DNA of 64,000 nucleotides from Mycobacterium sp. 852002-51971_SCH5477799-a (GCF_001667145.1 NZ_LZIF01000039.1:54260-118259); one strand, 5' to 3'; counted from the first letter of the stretch, positions 42,300 to 52,317 are shown. Translations and numbers: made by a program. Notes: a model not told the origin generated them from the sequence alone.

Positions 42300-43318
42300 T
42301 TCGCCGGCTTCTCCGCGTGCCCGCCGAATTGCTTGCGCATCGCCGAGAGCGCCTTGTTGGCGAAGTCGTCCAGTGAACGCGAGGCGAAGCGGGACTGTAG
42401 CGCGGTGGTCAGCACCGGCGAGGGGACGCCCTCGTCGATTGCAGCGATGGCGGTCCACCGGCCCTCCCCGGAGTCGGAGACCCGCCCGGAGAACTCCTTG
42501 AGGTCGGGCGAGTCGTGCAGCGCGATCGCCGTCAGATCCAGCAACCAAGACCCGATGACGCTGCCGCGCCGCCACACCTCTGCGACCTCCGGAATGTCGA
42601 AGTCGTACTGATAGAACTCGGGGTGTTCCAGCGGCGCGGTTTCGGCGTCACCCTCCTGCACCTGCATGCCGATGTCGGCGTTGCGCAAAATGTTCAGCCC
42701 CTCCGCGAGCGAGGCCATCATGCCGTACTCGATGCCGTTGTGCACCATCTTGACGAAGTGCCCGGCGCCGGAGGGTCCGCAATGGAGATAGCCCTGTTCC
42801 GACCGGTCGACCTCGCCATCGCGACCGGGCGTGCGCGCCGCGGCGTCGACGCCCGGCGCGACGGTGGCGAAGATCGGCTCGGCCTGCAGGAAAGCCTCGT
42901 CGTCGCCGCCGATCATCAGGCAATAGCCGCGTTCGCGGCCCCACACGCCGCCGCTGGTGCCGCAGTCGAGTAAGTGAATGCCATTGTCCGACAGCGTTTT
43001 CGCATGGCGAATATCGTCGCGGTAGTAGGAGTTGCCGCCGTCGATGACGATGTCACCCGACTCCAGCGTCTTGGCCAGTTCCTCGATGACACCCGTCGTG
43101 ATGGTGCCGGCCGGCACCATGACCCAGACGACCCCCGGCGCCGTGAGCTTTTCGGCGAGCTCCTTCAGCGAGCCCACCCCGGTGGTTTTCTCCTCCCCCG
43201 CCATCGCCTTGACCGCATCGGGGTTGTGGTCGTAGACAACGCATTCGTGTCCGCCCTTGGCGACGCGGCGGACGATGTTCGCGCCCATTCGGCCGAGGCC
43301 GATCATCCCAAGCTGCAT
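42296..43318 (-). CDS. gnd2: 6-phosphogluconate dehydrogenase (decarboxylating), short NAD-type
   Basis: A 340-residue enzyme converting 6-phosphogluconate to ribulose 5-phosphate with release of CO2. It has the dinucleotide motif GLGRMG (8-13), DGGNSYYRDD, DCGTSGGVWG and the catalytic Lys in HFVKMVHNGIEYG. The length (about 340) marks the shorter YqeC/GndA class that usually prefers NAD. ATG 43318 has AAGGAG upstream. It follows zwf1 on the same strand with a 13-bp gap, forming the oxidative pentose-phosphate pair. Confidence 0.94.
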   Translation of the reverse strand: MQLGMIGLGRMGANIVRRVAKGGHECVVYDHNPDAVKAMAGEEKTTGVGSLKELAEKLTAPGVVWVMVPAGTITTGVIEELAKTLESGDIVIDGGNSYYRDDIRHAKTLSDNGIHLLDCGTSGGVWGRERGYCLMIGGDDEAFLQAEPIFATVAPGVDAAARTPGRDGEVDRSEQGYLHCGPSGAGHFVKMVHNGIEYGMMASLAEGLNILRNADIGMQVQEGDAETAPLEHPEFYQYDFDIPEVAEVWRRGSVIGSWLLDLTAIALHDSPDLKEFSGRVSDSGEGRWTAIAAIDEGVPSPVLTTALQSRFASRSLDDFANKALSAMRKQFGGHAEKPAN

Positions 43319-43331
43319 CGTGGGTGTCTCC

Positions 43332-44740
43332 TTACTGTTCGGTGGGCTTGCTGCGCGGCAGCCAGGGCTCGTGCCAGCTGTGGTGACCCCGCACCAGCGC
43401 CTGTGCGGCCTCGGGTCCCCACGAGCCCTGGTCGTAATCGTGGATGCGGCCCGGCTTGTCCAGCACGGGCTGCACGATTCGCCACGTCTCTTCGATGGCA
43501 TCTTCGCGAGCGAACAACTGGCGGTCTCCGTTGAACGCGGCGTAGAGCAACCGCTCATAGGGCCGGACCGGCTCGCCGAGATCCTCGGCGAACGATGAAT
43601 CCAGGTGAACCTCGTGCCACGAATCGCCGGCCTGGGCGGAGAGTTGCAGCCGCATCCCCGGATCGGGGTCGATGCGCAGCACGATCTGGTTGCACTCGGG
43701 GGGCCGGCGGTTGGGCAGGAACGAAAATCCGGGGACGTGGTGCAGGAACATTCGGACCTCGGTCACCTTCTCCGGCAACGCCTTTCCGGCCCGCAGAAAT
43801 ATCGGCACCCCCGCCCAGCGCCAATTGTCGATCTCGGTTCGCAGCGCGATGTAGGTCTCGGTGGTGGAATCCTTCGCCACACCGGCGACGTCGGTGTAGC
43901 CGCGGTACTGCCCGCGCACGCAACGCTCCGGATCCAGCGCCGGCATCGCACGGAAGACCTCGGCCTTCTTGTCGTTCAGGTCGTCGGCGCCGGGCCGACC
44001 GGGGGCTCCATGGCGACCAGGGCAAGCACCTGCAACAGATGGTTTTGCACGACGTCGCGAAGTGTGCCCACCGCGTCGTAGAACTTGCCGCGGTCTTCGA
44101 TGCCGAAGTCCTCAGCCATCGTGATATGGATCTCGGAGATGCTGTCGCGGTCCCACAGCTTGGCGAGCCCTTGATTGGCGAACCGCAGGTATTGCAGTTC
44201 TTCGACGGGTTGTTTGCCCAAAAAATGGTCCACACGCAGGATTTGGTCTTCATCGAGCACCGCACGCAGCCGCTCGTTGAGGTCGCGCGCCGAGTCCAGG
44301 TCGTGACCGAACGGCTTTTCCACCGCCACCCGCGCGCGCTCCAGCAGGTCGGCGTGCGCCAGATTCTCCACGATGGGCGCAAACAAGGCCGGCGGCATTT
44401 CGAGGTAGTAGAGCGGATGGGAGTCCGAAGGGATCTTTTTGGCGAGTTGTTTGTAGAGACCGGCGTCGGTGACGTCACCGTGCAGATAAGACAGCCGGTC
44501 CGCCAGCCGGTCGAAGACGGCTTCGTCGAACGCCTCGCCCGACGCCTTGATGGCGTCGCGCGCCCTATCCTGCAGCTGCTCGATCGTGATGTCGTCACTG
44601 GCGACGCCCACGATCGGATGGTTCAGCATCTCGCGGCGCTCGAGCCGATACAACGCCCGGAAGGTCATTTTGCGGGCCAGATCACCGGTGATTCCGAAGA
44701 TCACCAGCAGGTCAGATGGGCTAGTGTCGTCCTCGGCCAA
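43332..44740 (-). pseudogene. zwf1: glucose-6-phosphate 1-dehydrogenase with an internal frameshift
   Basis: Two frames together give a full-length G6PD of about 469 residues. The first (44740 to 43976) begins with TTG after GGAGGAG, has GITGDLARK (NADP site) and the catalytic RVDHFLGKQ motif, and ends after QVLALVAMEPPVG. The second contains RGQYRGYTDVAGVAKDST and the C-terminal domain to 43332. Between them one G appears missing near 43987-43994 (GGCCCGGCGCC where GGCCCGGGCGCC would keep the frame). It could be a real loss of function or a homopolymer sequencing error. Coding character continues on both sides, so the event is recent. Confidence 0.85.
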
Positions 44741-44871
44741 AACCGCTCCTCCCGAAAGTCACCTGATCCGGCTCCTTTGAGATCACTACCCGCGGCTGGC
44801 GGAGTCAACACTAGACACTGCCAATAGGGCCGACAACCTGACTACACCGCGGTCTTGAAAGGATGGCCGGC

Positions 44872-45696
44872 ATGGCTGAGCCGCTGCACCTCACGGTCTA
44901 CATCTTGGCCGGAATTGCAGCCATCGAAGGTGTCGCGCTGATCGTGCTGTGGCGGTTGCTGGTGCGTAGTCAGCACGAGCTCGACGAGATGCGACAGCGG
45001 GTCGATGCCCGCACTCAGCTGTTGTCGGGTGGTCGCGAGGCCGTCAAAAGGGTGTGGAACACCGCCAACCTGATGCGCAAGGAAGGTTTCGGCGCGGTGG
45101 TGCGCAGCAGCATCGAAGACCTGGCGGACTGGGCCGAAGTCGAGCGACCCGACCTCGCCCGTGTCACCCCGGACGGCCGGGTGGTGATCCTGTTCTCCGA
45201 CATCGAGGAATCCACGGCGCTCAATGAGCGCATCGGTGACCGGGCATGGGTCAAACTGATCAGCTCGCACGACAAGCTGGTCTCGGACCTGGTGCAGCGA
45301 AGGCACGGTCACGTGGTCAAGAGTCAGGGCGACGGATTCATGATCGCGTTCGCTCGAGCCGAGGAAGCGGTGCGCTGCGGTATGGACCTGCAGCGCGCGT
45401 TACGCAGGGAAGCAAACCGCAAGCGGCACGAGGAGATTCGCGTTCGGATCGGCATCCATATGGGCCGTTCGGTGCGCCGCGGCGATGATCTGTTCGGCCG
45501 CAACGTCGCAATGGCCGCCCGCGTCGCCGCACAAGCGGTCGGTGGCCAGATTCTGGTGAGTCAGCCGGTGCGAGACGCGCTTTCCGATTCCGATGGCATC
45601 CGGTTCGACGGCGGGCGCAATGTGGAGCTGAAGGGATTTTCGGGCACCTACAGGTTGTTCGCCGTTGAGGCCCCGGCCGATTCAGATTCGGGCTAA
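44872..45696 (+). CDS. class III adenylate/guanylate cyclase, membrane-anchored (Rv1120c-type, intact)
   Basis: A 274-residue protein with one N-terminal membrane helix (about 8-30), a HAMP-like or coiled linker and a C-terminal cyclase domain. The two metal-binding aspartates are in LFSDIEEST (Asp110) and [11 protein letters not shown] (Asp154), and a base-contact/transition-state region is in [13 protein letters not shown] 44872 has GAAAGG at 9 nt; ATG 44863 is too close to it. In M. tuberculosis the equivalent locus (Rv1120c/Rv1119c) is broken, from memory; here the gene is intact. Signal input is unknown. Confidence 0.88.
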   Translation: MAEPLHLTVYILAGIAAIEGVALIVLWRLLVRSQHELDEMRQRVDARTQLLSGGREAVKRVWNTANLMRKEGFGAVVRSSIEDLADWAEVERPDLARVTPDGRVVILFSDIEESTALNERIGDRAWVKLISSHDKLVSDLVQRRHGHVVKSQGDGFMIAFARAEEAVRCGMDLQRALRREANRKRHEEIRVRIGIHMGRSVRRGDDLFGRNVAMAARVAAQAVGGQILVSQPVRDALSDSDGIRFDGGRNVELKGFSGTYRLFAVEAPADSDSG

Positions 45697-45857
45697 GCGC
45701 CTTCCCCGTTGTATTCGGCCAGCCGCTGATGCAGGCGGTCCCGGACCTCATCGGCGGTGTATGCACGTCGTTTGCGTTGATCTCGAACCACCAGCACGCC
45801 CCCGGTCACGACGCCGGCCGCACCGGCCAGTCCCACCCACTTCCACACATTGCGCAT
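45693..45857 (-). CDS. small single-pass membrane protein, 54 aa
   Basis: The ATG at 45857 opens a 54-codon frame ending at TAG 45693-45695, overlapping the stop of the convergent cyclase gene. The product [20 protein letters not shown] continues as one membrane helix (about 5-25), then a basic patch RDQRKRRAY and a helical tail with [20 protein letters not shown]. The layout (TM helix, positive stop-transfer, amphipathic C-terminus) and G/C third positions support a real gene. Function unknown; conserved small proteins of this kind are often unannotated. Confidence 0.72.
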   Translation of the reverse strand: MRNVWKWVGLAGAAGVVTGGVLVVRDQRKRRAYTADEVRDRLHQRLAEYNGEGA

Positions 45858-46012
45858 AGCACCAGGCTATGCGCCGCCGAGTGGTCATGTCCCGGTTGTG
45901 ATTGACTTGTGTGCCCGCAGCGTACGGTGACGCGTCGAGCGTCTTCTGTCGTCGGGCTCGTTATTGCGACGACATTGGCGAAAACTGTAGCGGCGAACGG
46001 GTTTACACGAAG

Positions 46013-46693
46013 ATGCTCACCTTGAACCAGGCGCTCGACGAGACCAGGACCGGTGATCTGTGGCTGTTTCGCGGCGGTTCGGGCCCCGATCGCGCGATCC
46101 AGACGTTGACCAACAGCCCGGTGAACCACGTCGGCATGACGGTGGCGATCGACGACTTGCCGCCGTTGATCTGGCACGCCGAACTGGGTGACAAGCTCGT
46201 CGACCTGTGGACCGGAACGAATCATCGTGGCGTGCAACTCAACGATCTTGCGCAATCCGTGCTGCAGTGGTCGCAGCGCTACCACCAACGGTGTTGGCTA
46301 CGACAGCTCACGCCACCGGCCAATCGCGAGCAAGAGAACAAGCTAATGCGCGTGATCGCCCGGATGGACGGCACCGCGTTCCCCACCACCATGCGCCTGA
46401 CCGGCCGTTGGCTGCGTGGCCGGCTGCCGAACGCTTACGACTGGGTGCGGGGAATCCCGCTGGTGGACAAGAAGGTTCGAGAATCGACGGAGCGACGCAA
46501 AGAGCGTCAGCGGCTGGGCCTGGAAGTGGCGTACTGCGCGGAGACGGTGGCGATCACCTACGAGGAGATGGGCTTGCTCACCACGGAGAAGTACTCGAAC
46601 TTCTTCGACCCGGGCTCGTTCTGGAGTGGCGACGACCTCCCGCTCACCCCGGGATACGCCCTGGGCGACGAAATCGAGATTACGGTCGACTAG
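46013..46693 (+). CDS. NlpC/P60-superfamily YiiX-like hydrolase (Rv1118c-like by position)
   Basis: A 226-residue protein. TGDLWLFRGGSGPDRAIQ and SPVNHVGM provide the His side and EVAYCAETVAITYEEMG the Cys side of a permuted papain-like NlpC/P60 core (YiiX/C92 group), so peptidase or amidase activity is possible. There is no signal peptide. ATG 46013 was chosen; a longer frame from GTG 45902 adds a Cys-rich stretch that looks non-coding. Family assignment is moderately secure; substrate unknown. Confidence 0.75.
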   Translation: MLTLNQALDETRTGDLWLFRGGSGPDRAIQTLTNSPVNHVGMTVAIDDLPPLIWHAELGDKLVDLWTGTNHRGVQLNDLAQSVLQWSQRYHQRCWLRQLTPPANREQENKLMRVIARMDGTAFPTTMRLTGRWLRGRLPNAYDWVRGIPLVDKKVRESTERRKERQRLGLEVAYCAETVAITYEEMGLLTTEKYSNFFDPGSFWSGDDLPLTPGYALGDEIEITVD

Positions 46694-46701
46694 TTGAGGG
46701 T

Positions 46702-47025
46702 TTAGTCGACCGCCAACTCGCCCATCTCCGACCAGCCCGTCGCATCGATGGTCTGGTTGATGATCTTGGGCGTGGACTTCAGCGCCTGCGGAAGCTCGTG
46801 GATGAAGCGCCTGAAGTGGTCGCTCTTGACATGGATGCCGCCCGCCTCGTCGTCGCGGAACGCCTCCACCAAGACGTACTCCGCCGGGTTGTCTAGGCTG
46901 CGTGACCACTCGAACCACAGATTGCCGTCCTCGGCGCGGGTCGCCGCTGTGAACGATGCGACGAGTTCTTGCCAACGGTCGGTCCACTCGGGTTTGGTTT
47001 CGAACTTGACGACGATGAAGATCAT
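46702..47025 (-). CDS. antibiotic biosynthesis monooxygenase (ABM) domain protein
   Basis: A 107-residue ferredoxin-like dimeric protein. The family blocks are MIFIVVKFETKPEWTDRW, AEDGNLWFEWSRS, EYVLVEAFRDDEAG and HVKSDHFRRF. Members are small quinol/haem-type monooxygenases or stress proteins. It is convergent with the YiiX-like gene (8-bp gap). The ATG start is clear. Precise reaction unknown. Confidence 0.88.
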   Translation of the reverse strand: MIFIVVKFETKPEWTDRWQELVASFTAATRAEDGNLWFEWSRSLDNPAEYVLVEAFRDDEAGGIHVKSDHFRRFIHELPQALKSTPKIINQTIDATGWSEMGELAVD

Positions 47026-47398
47026 TGCGGCCCCGCCTCAATTCGCTGCTCCCAGTTGCGCCCGCCCGGTCTCCGCGGGCAGCGCCAGCCTATCCGGCCT
47101 GGGTGGGCACCGGGGCGGCGTTCCGACGGCCAACGCCGCACGCGTAATTCGCTTGGGTAATGGTTGAAGCAAAGTGTGCTCATGCGTCACAAACGACACA
47201 TGAGCACACTCTTGCCGCACCACGGTGCCGGTCGCCAGTGGCGTAGCTCACAAATCAATCGCTTGCAGTGGTATTTCACTGCCCCATGAAACGCCGGTCG
47301 GGGTGCCTACAGCGCGAAATGCCCCCCATTGTGGCGAGAAATTCTGCGCTCTATTTGTTATTTATCCGCAATTCCAGCGTTTCCGGAATAAAGGAATT
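47026..47398. other. 373-bp intergenic region with a perfect 12-bp inverted repeat
   Basis: No gene is seen. AGTGTGCTCATG (47173-47184) and CATGAGCACACT (47199-47210) form a hairpin with a 14-nt loop; read on the minus strand it is followed by TTGCTTC and could terminate the NlpC/P60 gene transcript. The right part (about 47275-47400) is visibly AT-richer than the surroundings. Confidence 0.55.
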
Positions 47399-48034
47399 TC
47401 AGGCGCCCGGCGGCGGAGGATCCGCCGGCGCCGGAGCGTCGATCAAAACGGCCGGCGGGGGCGGCGGGGCATCCGGCGCCGGCGGCGGCGGTGCGTCCGG
47501 TGCTGGCGGCGGAGGCGCATCCGGCGGGGGAGGCGCGTCCGGCGCGGGCGGCAGCGGAGCATCCGGCGCGGGCGGCAGCGGAGCGTCCGGCGGGGGCGGT
47601 GCGTCCGGCGCCACCGGTAGGAACATGTGATGAGTGAATCCGGCCTGGTAGGCGCCCGCACCGCCGATGTGGACGCCACCACGTTCTCCGCTGGAGACGG
47701 ACGTTCCATCCGGTAGCGTCACCGCGGTGTGGCCGCCGTTCCAGCCGATGACCACGGCGTTGGGAGCGGTTCCATATTGGAAGCCGCGAGCCAGCAATGC
47801 ACCCTCTTCATTTCCGGTGTTGAACCGGCTCCCGAAAACGGGCCTGTCAGTCGCCGCATTCGCAATCCACGACGCAAGCCCCGAACAATCAGTACCGGCG
47901 GGCGAATCTCCACCGGAGATATAGGGCGTGCCGGAGACCTGACTGATCAACGACATCAATGTTGCAATTACGACCATGGGCAGCGAGGCTAGCAATGGCA
48001 ATTGTCGTAAACCAAAATTTGTGGCGCAGGTCAT
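47399..48034 (-). CDS. exported NlpC/P60-type protein with Pro-rich repeat tail
   Basis: A 211-residue protein. An N-terminal hydrophobic segment (about 11-30) acts as signal or anchor. The NlpC/P60-like core has GTDCSGLASW (Cys50) and GWNGGHTAV (His102). The C-terminal third is a low-complexity tail of PDAPPPP/PDAPLPPA repeats (about 140-205), usually cell-wall-spanning. The core resembles mycobacterial peptidoglycan-associated NlpC-like proteins of PE/exported type. ATG 48034 is the first good start; an upstream TTG frame to 48073 exists. The 5' half and flanks are AT-richer than neighbours. Confidence 0.75.
   Translation of the reverse strand: MTCATNFGLRQLPLLASLPMVVIATLMSLISQVSGTPYISGGDSPAGTDCSGLASWIANAATDRPVFGSRFNTGNEEGALLARGFQYGTAPNAVVIGWNGGHTAVTLPDGTSVSSGERGGVHIGGAGAYQAGFTHHMFLPVAPDAPPPPDAPLPPAPDAPLPPAPDAPPPPDAPPPPAPDAPPPPAPDAPPPPPAVLIDAPAPADPPPPGA
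47440..47620. repeat. coding tandem repeat for PDAPPPP units
   Basis: About ten imperfect units built on GCGTCCGGCG(G/C)(G/C)GG of 15 or 24 nt encode the Pro-rich tail of the exported NlpC/P60 protein. Unit number is likely to vary between strains. Confidence 0.8.
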
Positions 48035-48481
48035 TTGCTGTGCGATCAATGACGTGCGCCGCACATGCAGCAAACTTATAACGCGCCGGTATATTTTCCG
48101 CAGCTAAATACATGCGATTCAGGTGTCGGCTCTGCGGCCTCCCACGGGCGCTTCCCAGCGGATACCGCTCAAGCGGGGCCGCGCCCTCGCTCGCTTTGCG
48201 CCGTCTCACGGTCGACGTCAAGCCTGCTCGCGCTTTGCGCGGGCTCGCACCCGCTTTCCCGTTCGTCCACGCGCTGCAGTCGCTCGCGTTTCTTCTGCTC
48301 GCCTGAAATTCGCGTCGTCTCAGGTCGGCCTCGCACCGGCTGAGCGCCTCTCCCGCTGATCGAGCGCGCGGACCCAGGCATCCTCAGCGGCCACGAGATT
48401 CCCCGTAACGCTGGGTGGTCGGGCATTCGACCGGCCGCGGGTACCTGTCGCCGGCCGTTTCCCGGCGGTCGGCGATCTTGG
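48035..48481. other. 447-bp region without a recognisable gene
   Basis: The left 100 bp are AT-rich and include TTATAAGT on the minus strand, a probable -10 for the NlpC/P60 gene. The rest (48115-48480) is GC-rich with several open frames in all directions but no family, ribosome-binding site or consistent codon bias. I see no tRNA or repeat in it. Confidence 0.5.
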
Positions 48482-48865
48482 TCAGAGCGGAGTCCAAACC
48501 CCGTTGTTCCAGATTCCCCAGTTCCCGGCGCCGGTCGGGTTCCACATCATTTGCGCCCCGGGCGCCCAGGCCGGCTGAGGTGGCTGCGGCGGAGCCCATG
48601 GCGGCGGAGGTCCCCATGGCCCCCACCCCGCCGGGGCGGACGGTCCGCCCGGGTGTTGCCAGTCGTGGCACTGATGCCAGTCCCAGTCCGAGACGTTGCC
48701 CCAGGCTGGGTTCCATGGATCACCCGGGCACCAATGACCGGCGGGCGGCGGGGCTGGGGCCGCCTGCGCGACGGTGCCGCCGGCAAGGCCCGAAGCGGAC
48801 AGCGCCACCGCCCCGCCCACCATCACGGTCGTCGACCACCGCACCGCTCGCTTCAGAGTCGCCAT
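48482..48865 (-). CDS. secreted Trp/Pro/Gly-rich protein
   Basis: A 127-residue protein with a signal peptide (KRAVRW, hydrophobic VMVGGAVALSASGLAGG, cleavage after AQA near residue 35). The mature part is rich in Trp, Pro and Gly with two Cys: GHWCPGDPWNPAW and DWHQCHDWQHPG, then a PPPPWAPPQPPQPAW stretch and a MMWNPTGAGNWGIWN end. Several mycobacterial paralogues share the CPGDPWNP..WG pattern; function unknown, probably outside the membrane. The two Cys may form a disulphide. Confidence 0.82.
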   Translation of the reverse strand: MATLKRAVRWSTTVMVGGAVALSASGLAGGTVAQAAPAPPPAGHWCPGDPWNPAWGNVSDWDWHQCHDWQHPGGPSAPAGWGPWGPPPPWAPPQPPQPAWAPGAQMMWNPTGAGNWGIWNNGVWTPL

Positions 48866-48929
48866 CTCCTAAGAATTTCCCTCGACAGCGATCCCGGCAA
48901 GTAGTAATTCGGATCCGCAAGCGCCATGC

Positions 48930-49328
48930 TCACACTCCGAACTTGGCCCGTGCCTCCCGCGTCGCGGGAGTAAACAGGTTGACCAGGTTTCCATCCGGAT
49001 CCCGGAACAACAACGCGCGGTTTCCCCAGGGCATCGTCGTCGGCGTCGTCACGACCTCGGCCACGTGCTCGCGGAGCCGCTCGTATTCGGAGTCTACGTC
49101 TTCGACGATGAACTCCACGATGGCGCTGCGGTTGGCCGCCGGCTCGGCGGACCCGGCCCCAAACAACGGAACGGTCTTGTCGCTGCCTATCGCCAGCGTG
49201 CCGACCGCCGTCGGAATCTCGGCGAACAGCTCGTTGCCCCAAATCGCGGAGACGCCGGTGACCATCTCGTAGAAACCCACGAGCCGCCTGACATCGGCCG
49301 TGATGATTCGGGTGGAAATGAACTTCAT
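48930..49328 (-). CDS. VOC family (glyoxalase/bleomycin resistance-like) protein
   Basis: A 132-residue VOC fold: MKFISTRIITADVRRLVGFY, EFIVEDVDSEYERL and RALLFRDPDGNLVNLFTP are the paired beta-alpha-beta modules. ATG 49328 is preceded by GAGGGAG. It is a single-gene unit. Possible roles are ring-cleavage-like or detoxifying enzyme; not determinable. Confidence 0.88.
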   Translation of the reverse strand: MKFISTRIITADVRRLVGFYEMVTGVSAIWGNELFAEIPTAVGTLAIGSDKTVPLFGAGSAEPAANRSAIVEFIVEDVDSEYERLREHVAEVVTTPTTMPWGNRALLFRDPDGNLVNLFTPATREARAKFGV

Positions 49329-49591
49329 GCGGTCTCCCTCGCGCTTACCCGGTGCGTGTCTGAGCACCGAATGCTAAACGCGGCCTCCGACAACTTTCCC
49401 GCCCGCAAAGCCAGGCTGCAATCGGTGCGGCGATCATTCGGCCCGAACGGTTCTGCTCGGCAGTCATGCGACGCCAGCACCGTCTTCGCCAGGCCCGGCC
49501 GGCTTCTAGCGTCAACGCGAACCGCTGATAAAGCGTTAGGGACTTCGGAGCCCGCCAAGTCCCGATCTGCCTCCAGCGGCGCGCCCAGCTG

Positions 49592-49939
49592 CTATCCGAC
49601 CGAGCCGGCGTTGCGCTTGTCGAAAAACTCCGTCCACGAGGCGACCTGAGGATTTTTCTTGAGCAGAGCCCGGCGCTGGCGCTCGGTCATGCCGCCCCAT
49701 ACGCCGAATTCGACCTTATTGTCGAGGGCCTCGGCCCCGCACTCTCTCATCACCGGGCAGCGACGGCAGATGACCGTAGCCTCACGTTGCTTGGCACCGC
49801 GCACAAAGAGTGCGTCCGGATCTGTTCCCCGACACAGCGCCCTCGAAACCCAAGCGCGGTCGTTCTCGGCCGCGGCGACCGGCGTGTTCTTTACGAGCGC
49901 AAGATTTGTGGGCCGCGCGGGCCGTATCTCTGCTGACAA
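49592..49939 (-). CDS. WhiB4-like iron-sulfur transcription factor
   Basis: A 115-residue WhiB protein with the four [4Fe-4S] cysteines Cys36, Cys58, Cys61, Cys67 (C-x21-C-x2-C-x5-C), the G(V/I)WGG turn (GVWGGMT) and a basic C-terminal ERQRRALLKK segment. Sequence similarity to M. tuberculosis WhiB4 (TNL..., RAWVSRALCR..DPDALFVRGA, DNKVEFGVWGGMTERQRRALLK) is high from memory, but this locus is not that of whiB4, so it is a probable paralogue. TTG 49939 has GGAA upstream. It should sense redox state and bind DNA or sigma factor. Confidence 0.9.
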   Translation of the reverse strand: MSAEIRPARPTNLALVKNTPVAAAENDRAWVSRALCRGTDPDALFVRGAKQREATVICRRCPVMRECGAEALDNKVEFGVWGGMTERQRRALLKKNPQVASWTEFFDKRNAGSVG

Positions 49940-50158
49940 CGAGCTATTCCTTCGTCCAGGTCGGTCGCAGAATGCGTGACCGCCTCACACCTAATGCTGG
50001 GATGTGTGCCACATCGGCCCGTACGTGTGACTTGACCCATCCCTAAGTTATGCGAATCGGTATCGATTGCGCAACCAGATTTTGGCACGGCCGTACCTTT
50101 TCCAGGGCAGGCGAAGGTCGTCCGTAGACGTGCGAACGCAACTCCACCAGGTCGCCGC

Positions 50159-50371
50159 TCAATCAGCCCGAGGCTGCCGCGCTTGTTCGAGGGCATCCAC
50201 GAGCGCTTTCGTGTCGGGCAAGATGACCTCTTCGACAACCTTTGCCCAAGCGACCCGACCAAAATAGGCACCGCGGGTGTCGTCCGCCAACGGCGTTTCG
50301 TCGAAACGCTGCTCTGATAACCGCTGCCAGCCCGCCGCCGCCTGCTTACGCACCAGCCAGCGATAGATCAT
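50159..50371 (-). pseudogene. short NTF2/SnoaL-like protein remnant, 70 aa
   Basis: The 70-residue frame starts MIYRWLVRKQAAAGWQRLSE, like the first helix of mycobacterial nuclear-transport-factor-2-like proteins, and ends AWAKVVEEVILPDTKALVDAL, like their last strand/helix, but the middle (about 60 residues of the usual 130) is missing. I read it as an internally deleted NTF2-like gene, though a functional short protein cannot be excluded. Confidence 0.45.
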
Positions 50372-50538
50372 CGTGCGAGCGTGCGTCGAAGGCGTGCCCG
50401 CTACGCGGCATCCGCGAGTGGTGTCCGGCCGAGTCGCCCTAATATTCTTCCGCCGACCGGACGCCCTCGTCGCCTACCCAGCCGTCACTTCAGCTAAAAA
50501 GCCGTGCCCCATCAGTGTCCGTGCTCTACGGTCGTCAG

Positions 50539-51177
50539 ATGGGGGCCCGGGACGCGGTCATGGCGGGTATTGCCAAGCAGCTCGGCCATCCAAGTGGTCT
50601 GCGCGGGCGGCTGGTAGGTGCGGCGCTCAATCGGGGCAACCGGCGCTTCGTAAGCGCCGCCGCGCGAGCGCTGCAACCTGGTGAAGCATCGGCGGTGGCC
50701 GATGTCGGATTCGGTGGCGCAGTGGGGCTGAAATTTCTGCTTGACCGTGTCGGTCCGTCGGGCAGTGTTCATGGTGTCGAGGTGTCGGAGACGATGCTGC
50801 GCCAGGCCGCAGGACGCTACCGGCGCGACATCGCAACCGGGCGGCTGTCTTTGCATTCCGGGTCCATCACGCAATTGCCGTTTCCCGATGGGGCATTGGA
50901 CGGCGCCATTACCGTCAACACCATTTACTTCGTCGCGGAGCTCGACCAAGCGTTCACGGAGCTTGCCAGGGTGATAAACAGCCGGGGTCGACTCGTCATC
51001 GGACTTGCCGACCCCGATGTGATGGCAAAACTGCCATTTACGGGACACGGCTTTCACCTTCGTCCGGTGCCGGACGTGATCGACACGCTACGCAGCACCG
51101 GTCTCACAGTGGAACACCGTCAGATCAGTGACAACGCCAACGCACCGCATCTGCTGATCGCCCACGCCGCCGCCTGA
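50539..51177 (+). CDS. class I SAM-dependent methyltransferase
   Basis: A 212-residue Methyltransf_11-like enzyme. The motif I region is VADVGFGGAVGLKFLLDRVG (the usual E/D.GxGxG is GFGGA), followed by VHGVEVSETMLRQA (motif II acid) and NTIYFVAELDQAFTELARV (motif III/IV). ATG 50539 is 6 nt after TACGGT (50527-50532), so the start is probably leaderless; GTG 50515 is alternative. Not in an operon. Substrate unknown; a UbiE/ubiquinone-like or phospholipid methyltransferase fold. Confidence 0.82.
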   Translation: MGARDAVMAGIAKQLGHPSGLRGRLVGAALNRGNRRFVSAAARALQPGEASAVADVGFGGAVGLKFLLDRVGPSGSVHGVEVSETMLRQAAGRYRRDIATGRLSLHSGSITQLPFPDGALDGAITVNTIYFVAELDQAFTELARVINSRGRLVIGLADPDVMAKLPFTGHGFHLRPVPDVIDTLRSTGLTVEHRQISDNANAPHLLIAHAAA

Positions 51178-51243
51178 AACTTCGCGAACGATTGTGGGAT
51201 TCGATCGAGGCCGACCTTCGACGTCGACCGAAAGGGACCGACC

Positions 51244-52317
<1,074 letters not shown>

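Noticed and set aside
45902..46012. Extended start of the YiiX-like protein
   Set aside because: The extra 37 residues are Cys-rich and atypical; the domain begins directly after ATG 46013.
47440..47620. CRISPR-like array
   Set aside because: The repeats are contiguous, in frame and encode the Pro-rich tail; no spacers and no cas genes.
48065..48426. Open frames of 64-92 aa on both strands
   Set aside because: No ribosome-binding site, no family and inconsistent codon bias; treated as intergenic.
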